A stretch of 64,000 nt of DNA, taken from Citrobacter sp. R56. GTDB taxonomy: Bacteria; Pseudomonadota; Gammaproteobacteria; Enterobacterales; Enterobacteriaceae. The position numbers and the translations under genes were made by a program. Positions 45,623 through 54,741 of this stretch are shown piece by piece (positions within the stretch are counted from its first letter, which is position 1; the number at the start of each line of letters is the position of its first letter). The stretch is taken from positions 930,001 to 994,000 of the forward strand of contig NZ_CP069159.1 in NCBI RefSeq assembly GCF_016811995.1, in the 5' to 3' direction. The notes under the pieces were generated by a model. It did not search any database, had not been told where the DNA came from, and was given only the letters and a program-made list of their open reading frames with translations.

Positions 45623-46126
45623 ATGAATAATAAAAATTTTCACAGGATGTGGTTGGCGTTTTTCGTGGTGCTATTCACCCTGGTTAGCGGTTGTTCATCG
45701 TCTTCACACAGCGATCCCTCCCGCTACAATCTGCAGTTTCAGGCCCATCCGCAAATCAATGATTCGGCGCCGCTCAAAGTGAGAGTGCTGCTGCTGAAAT
45801 CCGATGCGGATTTCATGTCCAGCGACTTTTATTCCTTACAGAACAACGCGTCGGCCACGCTTGGCGCGAATCTGCTTAACAGCGATGTGTTCTTTCTGAT
45901 GCCTGACCAGCTTTCGAAAACCCTGAGCGGACAAAGCTCGCCTGAAGCACGCTACATCGGTGTGATGGCGGAATACCAGATGCTGGATGGAAAAAAGTGG
46001 CGCGTCTCTCTCCCGTTGCCTGTCCCTGGCGAAAATCATCTTTACCAGTTCTGGAAAGGATCCGCAGACGAACTGCAGGCCAGCGTCTTTCTTGACGTAA
46101 ATGGGATCCGGGTCATCAGCCAGTAA
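45623..46126 (+). CDS. tssJ: T6SS outer-membrane lipoprotein TssJ
   Basis: Outer-membrane lipoprotein that caps the TssJLM trans-envelope complex by binding the TssM periplasmic domain. 167 residues: lipobox LVSGC with Cys24, then a beta-rich transthyretin-like body (YNLQFQAHPQINDSAPLKVRVLLLKSDADFMSSDFYSL). DFMSSDFYSL is typical of the family. Followed 28 bases later by tssK. Confidence 0.93.
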   Translation: MNNKNFHRMWLAFFVVLFTLVSGCSSSSHSDPSRYNLQFQAHPQINDSAPLKVRVLLLKSDADFMSSDFYSLQNNASATLGANLLNSDVFFLMPDQLSKTLSGQSSPEARYIGVMAEYQMLDGKKWRVSLPLPVPGENHLYQFWKGSADELQASVFLDVNGIRVISQ

Positions 46127-46154
46127 CGCGCTTCATAACAGGAATCACATCATC

Positions 46155-47498
46155 ATGACGAAAGCAGAAAAGGTCGTCTGGACCGAAGGGATGTTTCTGC
46201 GTCCACACCATTTTCAGCGGACAGAAAGTTACCTGCTCAACCACGTGCGTGAATGGGGAGCGCTGCAACGATCGTATCTGTGGGGATTTCTCGATGTTGA
46301 ACTGGACGAGGCGATGCTCCGTCAGGGATGCATTGCGCTGAGCTACGCGAGCGGACTGCTTCCCGACGGCACCTTTTTCCACCTGCGCAATGGCCGCAAC
46401 GCGCCGCCGCCGCTGAAAATCCCTGACAACCTCACCAATGAAAAGGTTGTGCTGGCATTGCCGGTTCGCCGGGGTGAGCGTGAAGAAGTCATCTTTAGTG
46501 AAGAGCAGGCTTCGCTGGCGCGCTTCATGGCCTATGAGCAAGACGTTGAAGACGATAACGCGATGTCGGTAGGCGACGCCACGGTACAGTTTGGTCGGCT
46601 GCGCCTGAAGCTGATGCTGGAAAACGATCTGACGGCGGAGTGGACCGCTATCGGCGTGGCGTTCGTCACTGAGAAGCGTAACGACAATCACGTGCGGCTG
46701 GATAACACCTATATCCCGCCGATGCTGAATGCCAACAACAGCCCGCAGCTTTACAGCATGATTAACGATCTCCACGGTTTACTGGTTCAGCGTAGCCAGC
46801 AGATTGGCGGTCGTTTGCGCCAGCCTGGGCGTTTTAACACCTCTGAACTGATTGAATTTACGCTGCTTTCGCTGGTGAATCGCCACCTGGGCGAAGTGTC
46901 GCATTTCAAAACGCTCCCGCTGCTGCACCCGGAAACGCTCTGGCGCAGCTGGCTGCCGTTTGCCACTGAACTCGCTACCTGGACGTCGCAGCGCACCGCA
47001 GAAAGCATACTGCCCGTATACGATCATGACGATCTGGCGGGCTGCTTTAGCAAGCTGATGCTGATGCTCCGTCAGGGGCTGTCGCTGGTGATGGAAGACC
47101 ATGCGATTCAGTTGCCGCTCAACGAACGCTCCCACGGCCTGAATATTGCCACCGTACCGGAAACGAGCATGGTGCGTGAGTTTGGTTTCGTGCTGGCCGT
47201 GAAAGCCAACGTGCCGGGCGAGCAGCTGCAAACCCATTTCCCTGCGCAAATGAAAGTGGCGCCCGTCTCTAAAATCCGCGATCTGGTTCAGCTTCAGTTG
47301 CCGGGTATTATGCTGCGCGCTATGCCCGTCGCGCCGCCGCAGATCCCCTGGCACGCTGGCTACAGCTACTTCGAGCTGGAAAAGGGGGGAGAACTGTGGA
47401 ACGAGATGGATAAGTCCGGCGCGTTCGCCCTGCATCTTGCGGGGGAGTTCCCTGGACTCGATATGGAGTTTTGGGCCATCCGTAGCCCGACAGAATAA
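46155..47498 (+). CDS. tssK: T6SS baseplate subunit TssK
   Basis: Connects the baseplate to the membrane complex. ATG at 46155 gives 447 residues starting MTKAEKVVWTEGMFLRPHHFQ, the invariant TssK N-terminus; a longer frame from 46101 overlaps tssJ. Further family features: RLRLKLMLENDLTAEW and LPGIMLRAMPVAPPQIPWHAGYSYFEL. Confidence 0.96.
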   Translation: MTKAEKVVWTEGMFLRPHHFQRTESYLLNHVREWGALQRSYLWGFLDVELDEAMLRQGCIALSYASGLLPDGTFFHLRNGRNAPPPLKIPDNLTNEKVVLALPVRRGEREEVIFSEEQASLARFMAYEQDVEDDNAMSVGDATVQFGRLRLKLMLENDLTAEWTAIGVAFVTEKRNDNHVRLDNTYIPPMLNANNSPQLYSMINDLHGLLVQRSQQIGGRLRQPGRFNTSELIEFTLLSLVNRHLGEVSHFKTLPLLHPETLWRSWLPFATELATWTSQRTAESILPVYDHDDLAGCFSKLMLMLRQGLSLVMEDHAIQLPLNERSHGLNIATVPETSMVREFGFVLAVKANVPGEQLQTHFPAQMKVAPVSKIRDLVQLQLPGIMLRAMPVAPPQIPWHAGYSYFELEKGGELWNEMDKSGAFALHLAGEFPGLDMEFWAIRSPTE

Positions 47499-47515
47499 TA
47501 AAGCGAGCGCTTACT

Positions 47516-48754
47516 ATGCAGGAACGACAGGATCCCGGCAGCGATGCCGCGTTTACCACAGCGAGTGGAAATAACCCGCTGGTGGCGGCCGCCAATCCGC
47601 TGCTCAATGCGATTGCGCAAATCCGTCATTCGGTTTCTCACGATGATCAGTTGGCGTTACGCCAGCGCTTAATCGACGAAATTCGCCGCTTCGAAGTGCG
47701 CTGCCAGCAGGCAGGATTGCCGTATGAAGTGATCGTCGGCGCACGCTACTGTCTGTGCACGGCGCTGGACGAAGCCGCCGCGCTCACCCCCTGGGGCAGT
47801 AGCGGCGTCTGGTCCAGCAGCGGACTGCTGGTGACCTTTCATAACGAAACCTGGGGCGGGGAGAAGTTCTTCCAGCTGTTGGCGCGCCTGTCGCAGAATC
47901 CGCGTGAACACCTCCTGTTGCTGGAGATGATCAACTACTGTCTGCTGCTCGGTTTCGAGGGGCGCTATCGGGTGCTGGATAACGGTCGTACCCAGCTTGA
48001 GACCATCAAGCAGCGGCTGTGGCAGATGATCCGTGGCGTGCGCGGTAGCTATCCGCCCGCGCTCTCTCCGCATCCGGAAGATCGTCCTGTGCTGCGCAAA
48101 CTCTGGCGACCGATGGTGCCGCTGTGGGCCTGCGTGGCGCTGGGCGGTTTTATCGCCTGCCTGTTCTATATCGTTCTTAACTGGCGCCTCGGTGACAGTA
48201 CCAATCCGGTGCTGGCGAAGATCTACCAGTCTCAACTGCCGGAAACCACGATTCAACATCCGGCGCAACAGCTGCCTGCGGTGCTGAACCTGCGCGGTTT
48301 CCTGAAACCTGAAATTGATGCCGGGCTGCTGGTAGTGAAGGATGAAGCGGATCGCAGCGTGGTGATTCTGAAAGGTGACGGTCTGTTCGCTTCCGCCTCC
48401 ACGGTGGTGCGTGACCGCTATGAACCGGTCATCGACCGCATCGCCCAGGCGATGAATAACGTCAGCGGCAAAATTCTGGTGGTGGGGTACAGCGACAACC
48501 TGCCGATTCGCAGCGCGCGCTTCGCCTCCAACTATGAGCTTTCGCTGGAACGCGCACGCTCAGTACAAAAACAATTGCAGGGAAGACTCTCGCAACCTGA
48601 ACGCGTGAAAGCGGAAGGGCGAGGCGAGATCAATCCCGTCGCGCCAAACAACACGCCAGAAAACCGCGCCCGTAACCGCCGTGTGGAAATTACTCTGCTG
48701 GTGTCGCCTGAAAATACCCAGGCTGAGCTGAACGGATTGCCGCAAGGAAACTAA
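47516..48754 (+). CDS. tssL: T6SS membrane protein TssL with C-terminal OmpA domain
   Basis: 412 residues. N-terminal cytoplasmic DotU domain (about 20-185; FHNETWGGEKFFQLL, LLLLEMINYCLLLGFEGRY), one membrane segment near 199-221 (PLWACVALGGFIACLFYIVL), then a periplasmic OmpA-like peptidoglycan-binding domain (about 280-400; VVGYSDNLPIRSARFASNYELS, NRARNRRVEITLL). The fused OmpA domain anchors the complex to the wall without a separate adaptor. tssM starts two bases after the stop. Confidence 0.96.
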   Translation: MQERQDPGSDAAFTTASGNNPLVAAANPLLNAIAQIRHSVSHDDQLALRQRLIDEIRRFEVRCQQAGLPYEVIVGARYCLCTALDEAAALTPWGSSGVWSSSGLLVTFHNETWGGEKFFQLLARLSQNPREHLLLLEMINYCLLLGFEGRYRVLDNGRTQLETIKQRLWQMIRGVRGSYPPALSPHPEDRPVLRKLWRPMVPLWACVALGGFIACLFYIVLNWRLGDSTNPVLAKIYQSQLPETTIQHPAQQLPAVLNLRGFLKPEIDAGLLVVKDEADRSVVILKGDGLFASASTVVRDRYEPVIDRIAQAMNNVSGKILVVGYSDNLPIRSARFASNYELSLERARSVQKQLQGRLSQPERVKAEGRGEINPVAPNNTPENRARNRRVEITLLVSPENTQAELNGLPQGN

Positions 48755-48756
48755 GG

Positions 48757-51700
48757 ATGCTGACAACTCTTCTTTCCATTCTCACCAATCGCGTGCTGTG
48801 GAGCCTGCTCGGCGTGACGGCGCTTGCCGCGGTGATCTGGATGATTGGCCCGCTGCTCTCCATCGTGGATACCCGGCCGCTCGAATCTGAACAGAACCGC
48901 ATCATCAGCATCGCGGTGGTCTACCTGATTTGGGCCCAGAGCCACATTCTGCCGCGTTTGTATAACGCCTGGTTAAACCGCAAGTTGATGGACAAGCTCA
49001 ATGAGAACACCACCAGCCCGGAAGCGGCGGATCCCCAGAAACGGCTGAACAGCGAGGAGCAGATCCTCGCAGGACGTTTCGACGAAGCGGCGCAGATGCT
49101 GAAAAAAGCCCACTTCAGCAAAGCGGGTAACCGCACCCAGTGGACCCAGCGGTTCAGTACGCAATATCTCTATCAGTTGCCGTGGTATGTGATCATCGGC
49201 GCGCCGGGTTCCGGCAAAACGACAGCGCTGGCCAATTCCGGGCTGCAATTCCCGCTGGCGGACCGCTTCGGTAAAACCGCGCTGCGGGGCATCGGCGGCA
49301 CACGTAACTGCGACTGGTGGTTTACCAACGAGGCGGTGCTGCTGGACACCGCCGGGCGCTACACCACGCAAGAGAGTGAACAGGTGCAGGACGCCAGCGA
49401 ATGGCTGGAGTTCATCGCGCTGCTGCGTAAATACCGTCGCCGTCAGCCGATTAACGGCGTCATTATCACCATCAGTATTTCTGACCTGCTGACCCAGTCC
49501 GCCGAGGCGTCCCGCCAGCAGGCGGTAAACCTGCGCCAGCGTCTTTCTGAACTGCATGAGCAACTGGGTATTCGCTTCCCGGTCTATGTGATGGTGACCA
49601 AGGCCGACCTGCTCAAAGGTTTCCGCGCCTGGTTTGCTGATTACGACAAAGTGCAGCGCGATCAAATTTGGGGCTTTACGCTCCCCTGGGAGCAGACCAA
49701 ACACGCCGACTTTGATCTGATGGGCAACTTCACCCGGGAGTTCTCGCTTCTGCAACAGCGTCTGGATGCGGGGCTGCCGGAAACCATGCTTAAAGAGCAC
49801 GATGCGAAAACCCGCGCCGATGCGTATCTCTTCCCGCAGGAGTTCGCCGCGCTGCGCCCGCTGCTGGCGGACTACCTGAGCACGGTCTTCGCCCGTTCTA
49901 ACTTTGAAACTGAGTTCTCACCGCGCGGGATCTACTTCGCCAGCGGGACTCAGGAGGGGATGCCGTTCGACCGCGTGATGGGCGAACTGAACCGCGCGCT
50001 CTCGTTGCCGGAAGGCGAGGAAAGCGATAGCTGGGATTCTGTCAGCAAGGCGTCGCCGATCCCGGGTGCGAAAGGCCAGAGTTTCTTCATCAAAAACCTG
50101 CTGCAAAACGTCATTTTCCAGGAAGCCGGTATCGCCGGGGAAAACCGCTGGTGGGAACTGCGCAACCGCGCCGTTACCTGGTCTGGCTATGCGGCGATCC
50201 TCGCCCTGTTGGTTATCCTTAGCGGGCTGTGGCTCATCAGCTTTAACCGGAACAAAGCGTATCTGGAAGAGGTGGATGCAAAAGTGCCGCACCTGGAGCA
50301 GCAGAGCAAAGCGTTGCAAAACCAGCCACAGCGCGATCTGTTTGCCCTCCTGCCGCTGCTCAACGATCTGGTGGAACTACCAAAAAGCAACGCATTTGAC
50401 GTCAACGATCCTCCGGTGACTCGCCGTATGGGGCTTTATCGCGGTGATGACGTCAGCGACGCTTCGCAGTCTCTGTATCAGAAAGCACTGGATCAGATGC
50501 TGTTGCCTGCCGTGGCGATGCACATCACCACCTGGCTGCGTAACGATAACGGCAGTGATGTTGAATACAGCTACGAGGCGCTGAAGGCGTATCAGATGCT
50601 CTATCAGCCGAAGCATTACGACGGCAAGTTTTTGCACTCGTGGGTGATGCTGAATTTACAACGCAATCTGCCGCAAAACGTCACGCAGGCGCAGCTTCAG
50701 CAGCTCGAATGGCATCTGACGCAACTGCTGGAGCCGCAAATTCAGTCTTCGCCGTATGCCCGGGACGAGACGCTGGTGGCGCGCGAGCGGGCGCTGATCA
50801 ACCAGCAGCCGCTCTCCACCCGCGTCTATGGTCGCCTGAAGCGTCTGCTTGAGCATGATGAAAATCTGCAGCCGGTTTCGCTGGCGGACCTGGGCGGCCC
50901 GCAAAGCGAACTGGTCTTTTCACGTAAAAGCGGCAAACCGGTGAGTGAAGGCGTGCCGGGCCTCTACACCCCGGATGGTTACTGGAAGAGCTTTAACGGT
51001 CAGATTGACAACGTGACCACCGCGCTACACGAAGATGACGCCTGGGTGCTGGGCGCGACGTCATCGCAGGAAGACAAACCGCAGATCGATAACGCCGTAC
51101 GCCAGCTCTACATGCGTGACTTTATCGCGAACTGGGATCGCTTCCTTGCCGATATTCAGCTCAACAACAGCGCCGATCTTTCTCAACGCATCAATACGGC
51201 GCGCCTGCTTTCTGGTGCTAACTCGCCACTGCGCCGTCTGGTTCAGAATCTGAGCCAGGTGCTGGATTTGTCGCACAATGCGCCAGCACCCGAGAATGCC
51301 GGGAAAGCCCAGGAGCAGGGCAACCGGGCCACCCGCACGCTGGAAGCGCTGTTTAGCAACAATGACGCAGCGCCGACACAGAGCGCGGTCATGACGCAAA
51401 CCCCTGAACAGCGGGTCACCGAGCATTATGCGCCGATGATTGAGCTGGCGCAGCCGCTGGAGAAGGGCGGTAAAACGCTCGTTTTTGATGATTTTCTCAA
51501 GCAGGTTGATGAGCTTTACCGCTACCTGACGGCCGTCCAGGACGCTGCTAACAGCGGCATGCCGGCACCGGGCGGCGAAGCGATTAGCCGTCTGCAGGCC
51601 AGCGCGGGTCGTCTGCCTGGCGGACTGCAAACCATGTTTAGCAATATGGCAGTGGGTGCCAGCAGTGACACCCAACGCCGTGATCTGGAAAACGTCCGCA

Positions 51701-52377
51701 AGCGGATTAACGTTGAAGTCGGCGGTTTCTGTCGCCAGGCGATTGCCGGTCGTTACCCGCTGGTTCGCAGTGCCAGCACAGAGGTCACGCCTGACGATCT
51801 CGCCCGCATGTTCGCGCCGGGCACCGGGCTGATGGACACCTTTTTCCGCGACAATCTGACCAACAAGGTGGATACCACCCAGGCGAACTGGCGCTTTATG
51901 CCAGGTATCGATGGCAAAACCCTGCCGGGGAGTGAAGGGCTGCTGCGTCCGTTCCAGCAGGCGCAGTCAATCCGGGATGCGTTTTTCGCCAACGGCGCAA
52001 CTACCCCCTCTTTCAAGGTGACGGTGCGCACTGTGCGGATGGACAACACCATTCTGAACCTGACGCTGGACGTGGACGGGCAGCAATTGCGCTACAGCCA
52101 TGGACCCCAGGCGGTGCAGATAATGAACTGGCCGGGACCGGGCGGCACGAACCAGGTGCGTATGCAGTTAGGGCTGGCGAATGGCAGCACGGCCACACTG
52201 GTGACTAACGGCGCCTGGGCGCTGAACCGCTTTTTCGATAAAGCTCGCACCAGCCCCGGCGCGGGCAGCCTGAGCCGTCAGGCTACCTTCAGCGTGGATG
52301 GTCATCAGGTCACGCTGGAGTTTGCGCCAAACAGCATTCGTAATCCGTTCCAGCTTCCCCGTTTCTCATGCCCATAA
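48757..52377 (+). CDS. tssM: T6SS membrane complex protein TssM (IcmF family)
   Basis: 1206 residues, the main inner-membrane channel. Two N-terminal membrane segments (about 10-33 and 46-62), a cytoplasmic NTPase-like domain with Walker A GAPGSGKTTALANSG near residue 148 and DTAGRY as the G3-like motif, a third membrane segment near 475-492 (AILALLVILSGLWLI), then a large periplasmic domain that meets TssJ. Walker A is intact, which is not so in all TssM. Confidence 0.96.
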   Translation: MLTTLLSILTNRVLWSLLGVTALAAVIWMIGPLLSIVDTRPLESEQNRIISIAVVYLIWAQSHILPRLYNAWLNRKLMDKLNENTTSPEAADPQKRLNSEEQILAGRFDEAAQMLKKAHFSKAGNRTQWTQRFSTQYLYQLPWYVIIGAPGSGKTTALANSGLQFPLADRFGKTALRGIGGTRNCDWWFTNEAVLLDTAGRYTTQESEQVQDASEWLEFIALLRKYRRRQPINGVIITISISDLLTQSAEASRQQAVNLRQRLSELHEQLGIRFPVYVMVTKADLLKGFRAWFADYDKVQRDQIWGFTLPWEQTKHADFDLMGNFTREFSLLQQRLDAGLPETMLKEHDAKTRADAYLFPQEFAALRPLLADYLSTVFARSNFETEFSPRGIYFASGTQEGMPFDRVMGELNRALSLPEGEESDSWDSVSKASPIPGAKGQSFFIKNLLQNVIFQEAGIAGENRWWELRNRAVTWSGYAAILALLVILSGLWLISFNRNKAYLEEVDAKVPHLEQQSKALQNQPQRDLFALLPLLNDLVELPKSNAFDVNDPPVTRRMGLYRGDDVSDASQSLYQKALDQMLLPAVAMHITTWLRNDNGSDVEYSYEALKAYQMLYQPKHYDGKFLHSWVMLNLQRNLPQNVTQAQLQQLEWHLTQLLEPQIQSSPYARDETLVARERALINQQPLSTRVYGRLKRLLEHDENLQPVSLADLGGPQSELVFSRKSGKPVSEGVPGLYTPDGYWKSFNGQIDNVTTALHEDDAWVLGATSSQEDKPQIDNAVRQLYMRDFIANWDRFLADIQLNNSADLSQRINTARLLSGANSPLRRLVQNLSQVLDLSHNAPAPENAGKAQEQGNRATRTLEALFSNNDAAPTQSAVMTQTPEQRVTEHYAPMIELAQPLEKGGKTLVFDDFLKQVDELYRYLTAVQDAANSGMPAPGGEAISRLQASAGRLPGGLQTMFSNMAVGASSDTQRRDLENVRKRINVEVGGFCRQAIAGRYPLVRSASTEVTPDDLARMFAPGTGLMDTFFRDNLTNKVDTTQANWRFMPGIDGKTLPGSEGLLRPFQQAQSIRDAFFANGATTPSFKVTVRTVRMDNTILNLTLDVDGQQLRYSHGPQAVQIMNWPGPGGTNQVRMQLGLANGSTATLVTNGAWALNRFFDKARTSPGAGSLSRQATFSVDGHQVTLEFAPNSIRNPFQLPRFSCP

Positions 52378-52393
52378 CCGCAAGGACAGCCGT

Positions 52394-53110
52394 ATGACGA
52401 ATCCCCCTGCGATGAACCTCTACAGCTGGTATGGCAAATTACCCAGCGCAGGCGACTTTCTGCAGCGTCGTTTTCCTGACGCGTTACAACGCCAGTGGTC
52501 CCACTGGTTTCAGGTCGGCCTGCTGGCCTGGCAACAGGAAGAGCAGCGCAGCGGCGAGCGCCAGTTCGCCAAAGCTCCGGTATGGAATTTTGTTGTACCG
52601 CCGATGTTGGGTAGCCAGATGATCCAGATGGGCTGTCTGCTGCCAGCCCGTGACAGCGTAGGGCGGCAGTATCCGGTCTGCGCCCAGCTTAGCTTTACGC
52701 CTGCTGAGTGGTCGCCGCGTCTGTTGGGGCAGGCCGAAAGCTGGTATCAGCAGCTTGGCCGGGTGGTATTACACGCGGTGCGCAACGGTTACTCCGCCGC
52801 GCAACTGGAAGAAGCACTGATGATGATTCCGCCGCCGCAACCCGTTGAGCCGCAGATGCGCTCCGACATCCTGGATGTGATCGGTTATGCCGAAGACGAC
52901 CCGATAACCCTGGGGTGGCCGCAGGCGGCAGAGTGCTTCGACCCGCAGCGTCAGGCCAGCTTCTGGTGGACCAACCGCTGCGATGGTTACCCGCTTTACA
53001 CCCACGTTCACAGCGGAAACTTTACCGGGCAGCTTTTTACGCTGCTGTTCGATCCGGCAGGCGGTGCCCGGCCAGGTCGTCACGGCCTCTATCCGCCGAT
53101 GTTTGAATAA
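52394..53110 (+). CDS. tagF: T6SS-associated protein TagF
   Basis: 238 residues from ATG at 52394 (MTNPPAMNLYSWYGKLPSAGDFLQRRFP), the conserved TagF start; the frame from 52298 overlaps tssM. In Pseudomonas, Serratia and Agrobacterium TagF represses assembly at the post-translational level, acting against the threonine phosphorylation pathway. The presence of tagH and a PP2C phosphatase further on fits this role. Confidence 0.93.
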   Translation: MTNPPAMNLYSWYGKLPSAGDFLQRRFPDALQRQWSHWFQVGLLAWQQEEQRSGERQFAKAPVWNFVVPPMLGSQMIQMGCLLPARDSVGRQYPVCAQLSFTPAEWSPRLLGQAESWYQQLGRVVLHAVRNGYSAAQLEEALMMIPPPQPVEPQMRSDILDVIGYAEDDPITLGWPQAAECFDPQRQASFWWTNRCDGYPLYTHVHSGNFTGQLFTLLFDPAGGARPGRHGLYPPMFE

Positions 53111-53121
53111 GCAGGGACTCC

Positions 53122-54138
53122 ATGAATATTGATGAAATTCTCGCGCCGATTAGCCACGAAAACCCCTGCGGCGAAAATCTTGAGTACGACGCTGACTTCC
53201 AGGCCATGGGGCAGGCAAGCCAGGGCAAAGCCGAACAGCAGTTCGGCGACACCATTATTCCAGCGGAACCTGCCGACTGGAATACGGTGGAAAAGCTCGC
53301 CACCCGCCTGTTGGGGCGTACCAAAGATCTGCGCGTCATGCTGGCGTTAACCCATGCCTGGACACGGCGTCGGGGGCTATCGGGATACGCAGACGGTCTG
53401 TTGCTGGTAGAGCAGGCGCTTTCCCGCTACTGGGAACCGCTGTACCCACGGCTGGAAGAGTATGGCGAAACCGATCCGTTCTACCGTATTAACGCCCTCG
53501 CGGGGCTGGGCGATAAATCCGATCTCACTTTCGCGCTGCGTAATGCCTCGCTGTTGCGCTCAAACGGCGACGAGATTTCGCTGCGCGATGCCCAGGCGCT
53601 GCTTGATGGCAGCAAAACCGAATGCCCGGATTATCCCGGTGGTCGTCCAAGGCTGATTGATGAACTGGCCCGCGGCGGCCAGCCCGGCACCGAGGCGGTT
53701 TTCTTGATTAACCAACGGCTACTGGCGATCCGCGATCGGCTGGTCGGGCACCTCGGGGAGAGCGGCGTACCGGAAATGGAACAACTGCTGAAAACCGTTG
53801 GGCTGGTGGCCAGCGCCTGTCAGATGACCGATATCAGCACGCTGTTGCCGGGCGCTGAGGCGTCGGTTGAACAAAGCGCAACGCCGCCGAGCGCCACAGT
53901 TCCGCCCGTTTCGCAGGTCGCGGACTGGCGCAGCGTGCAGGTCACCAGTCGCGCCGACGCGCAGTTGATGCTGGAGAAAGCGAAGCAGTATTTTGCGCAA
54001 TATGAGCCGAGTCACCCCGCACCATTGATGATTGAACGGGTGCAGCGGCTGTCTGAACTCAACTTTATGGACATTATTCGCGACCTGGCGCCGGACGGCG
54101 TTAACCAACTGGAAAACATTTTTGGACGCCGCGAATGA
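53122..54138 (+). CDS. tssA: T6SS cap protein TssA
   Basis: 338 residues with the ImpA N-terminal domain (about 8-130; LAPISHENPCGENLEYDADF, LGRTKDLRVMLALTHAWTRR). TssA primes sheath/tube polymerisation and in some forms caps the distal end. The C-terminal part (YFAQYEPSHPAPLMIERVQRL, MDIIRDLAPDGVNQLENIFG) resembles the VasJ-like C-terminal domain, so this is probably a short-type TssA. Confidence 0.94.
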   Translation: MNIDEILAPISHENPCGENLEYDADFQAMGQASQGKAEQQFGDTIIPAEPADWNTVEKLATRLLGRTKDLRVMLALTHAWTRRRGLSGYADGLLLVEQALSRYWEPLYPRLEEYGETDPFYRINALAGLGDKSDLTFALRNASLLRSNGDEISLRDAQALLDGSKTECPDYPGGRPRLIDELARGGQPGTEAVFLINQRLLAIRDRLVGHLGESGVPEMEQLLKTVGLVASACQMTDISTLLPGAEASVEQSATPPSATVPPVSQVADWRSVQVTSRADAQLMLEKAKQYFAQYEPSHPAPLMIERVQRLSELNFMDIIRDLAPDGVNQLENIFGRRE

Positions 54139-54213
54139 CGCGTCCAGGCATTATGACGACAGGCATGACGTCTGCCGTTTCACCTTCACCGCGCATCTTT
54201 GACGGAGAACATC

Positions 54214-54738
54214 ATGGCAATGAGTAACAGTGGGCAGAAATTCATCGCACGTAACCGTGCCCCCCGCGTGCAGATCGAGTACGACGTAGAGATCTACGGT
54301 GCAGAACGTAAAATTCAGCTGCCGTTTGTGATGGGCGTAATGGCCGATCTGGTGGGCAAACCGGTTGAAAATCTGCCGGCGGTCGACGAGCGTAAATTCC
54401 TTGAAATCGATATCGATAACTTCGACGAACGTATGAAAGCGCTGAAGCCGCGCGTTGCGTTCCACGTGGATAACACGCTGACCGGCGAAGGTAAGCTCAA
54501 CGTCGATCTGACCTTCGACAGCATGGATGACTTCCTGCCGGATGCGGTGGCCCGCAAAGTTGAACCGTTGAACAAGCTGCTGGAGGCGCGTACTCAGCTC
54601 TCCAACCTGTTGACCTATATGGACGGCAAAAACGGTGCGGAAGAGCTGATCGCTAAAATTCTGCAGGATCCGACGCTGCTCAAATCCCTGAGCCAGTTGC
54701 CGAAAAATGACGATAGCGCGAAAGGTAGCGAGGAATAA
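54214..54738 (+). CDS. tssB: T6SS sheath subunit TssB (VipA)
   Basis: 174 residues from ATG at 54214 (MAMSNSGQKFIARNRAPRVQI), with RBS GGAG; an ATG at 54199 would add five residues but destroys the spacing. Motif VQIEYDVEIYGAERKIQLPFVMGVMADL is characteristic. With TssC it forms the contractile sheath. Three bases separate it from tssC. Confidence 0.96.
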   Translation: MAMSNSGQKFIARNRAPRVQIEYDVEIYGAERKIQLPFVMGVMADLVGKPVENLPAVDERKFLEIDIDNFDERMKALKPRVAFHVDNTLTGEGKLNVDLTFDSMDDFLPDAVARKVEPLNKLLEARTQLSNLLTYMDGKNGAEELIAKILQDPTLLKSLSQLPKNDDSAKGSEE

Positions 54739-54741
54739 TCG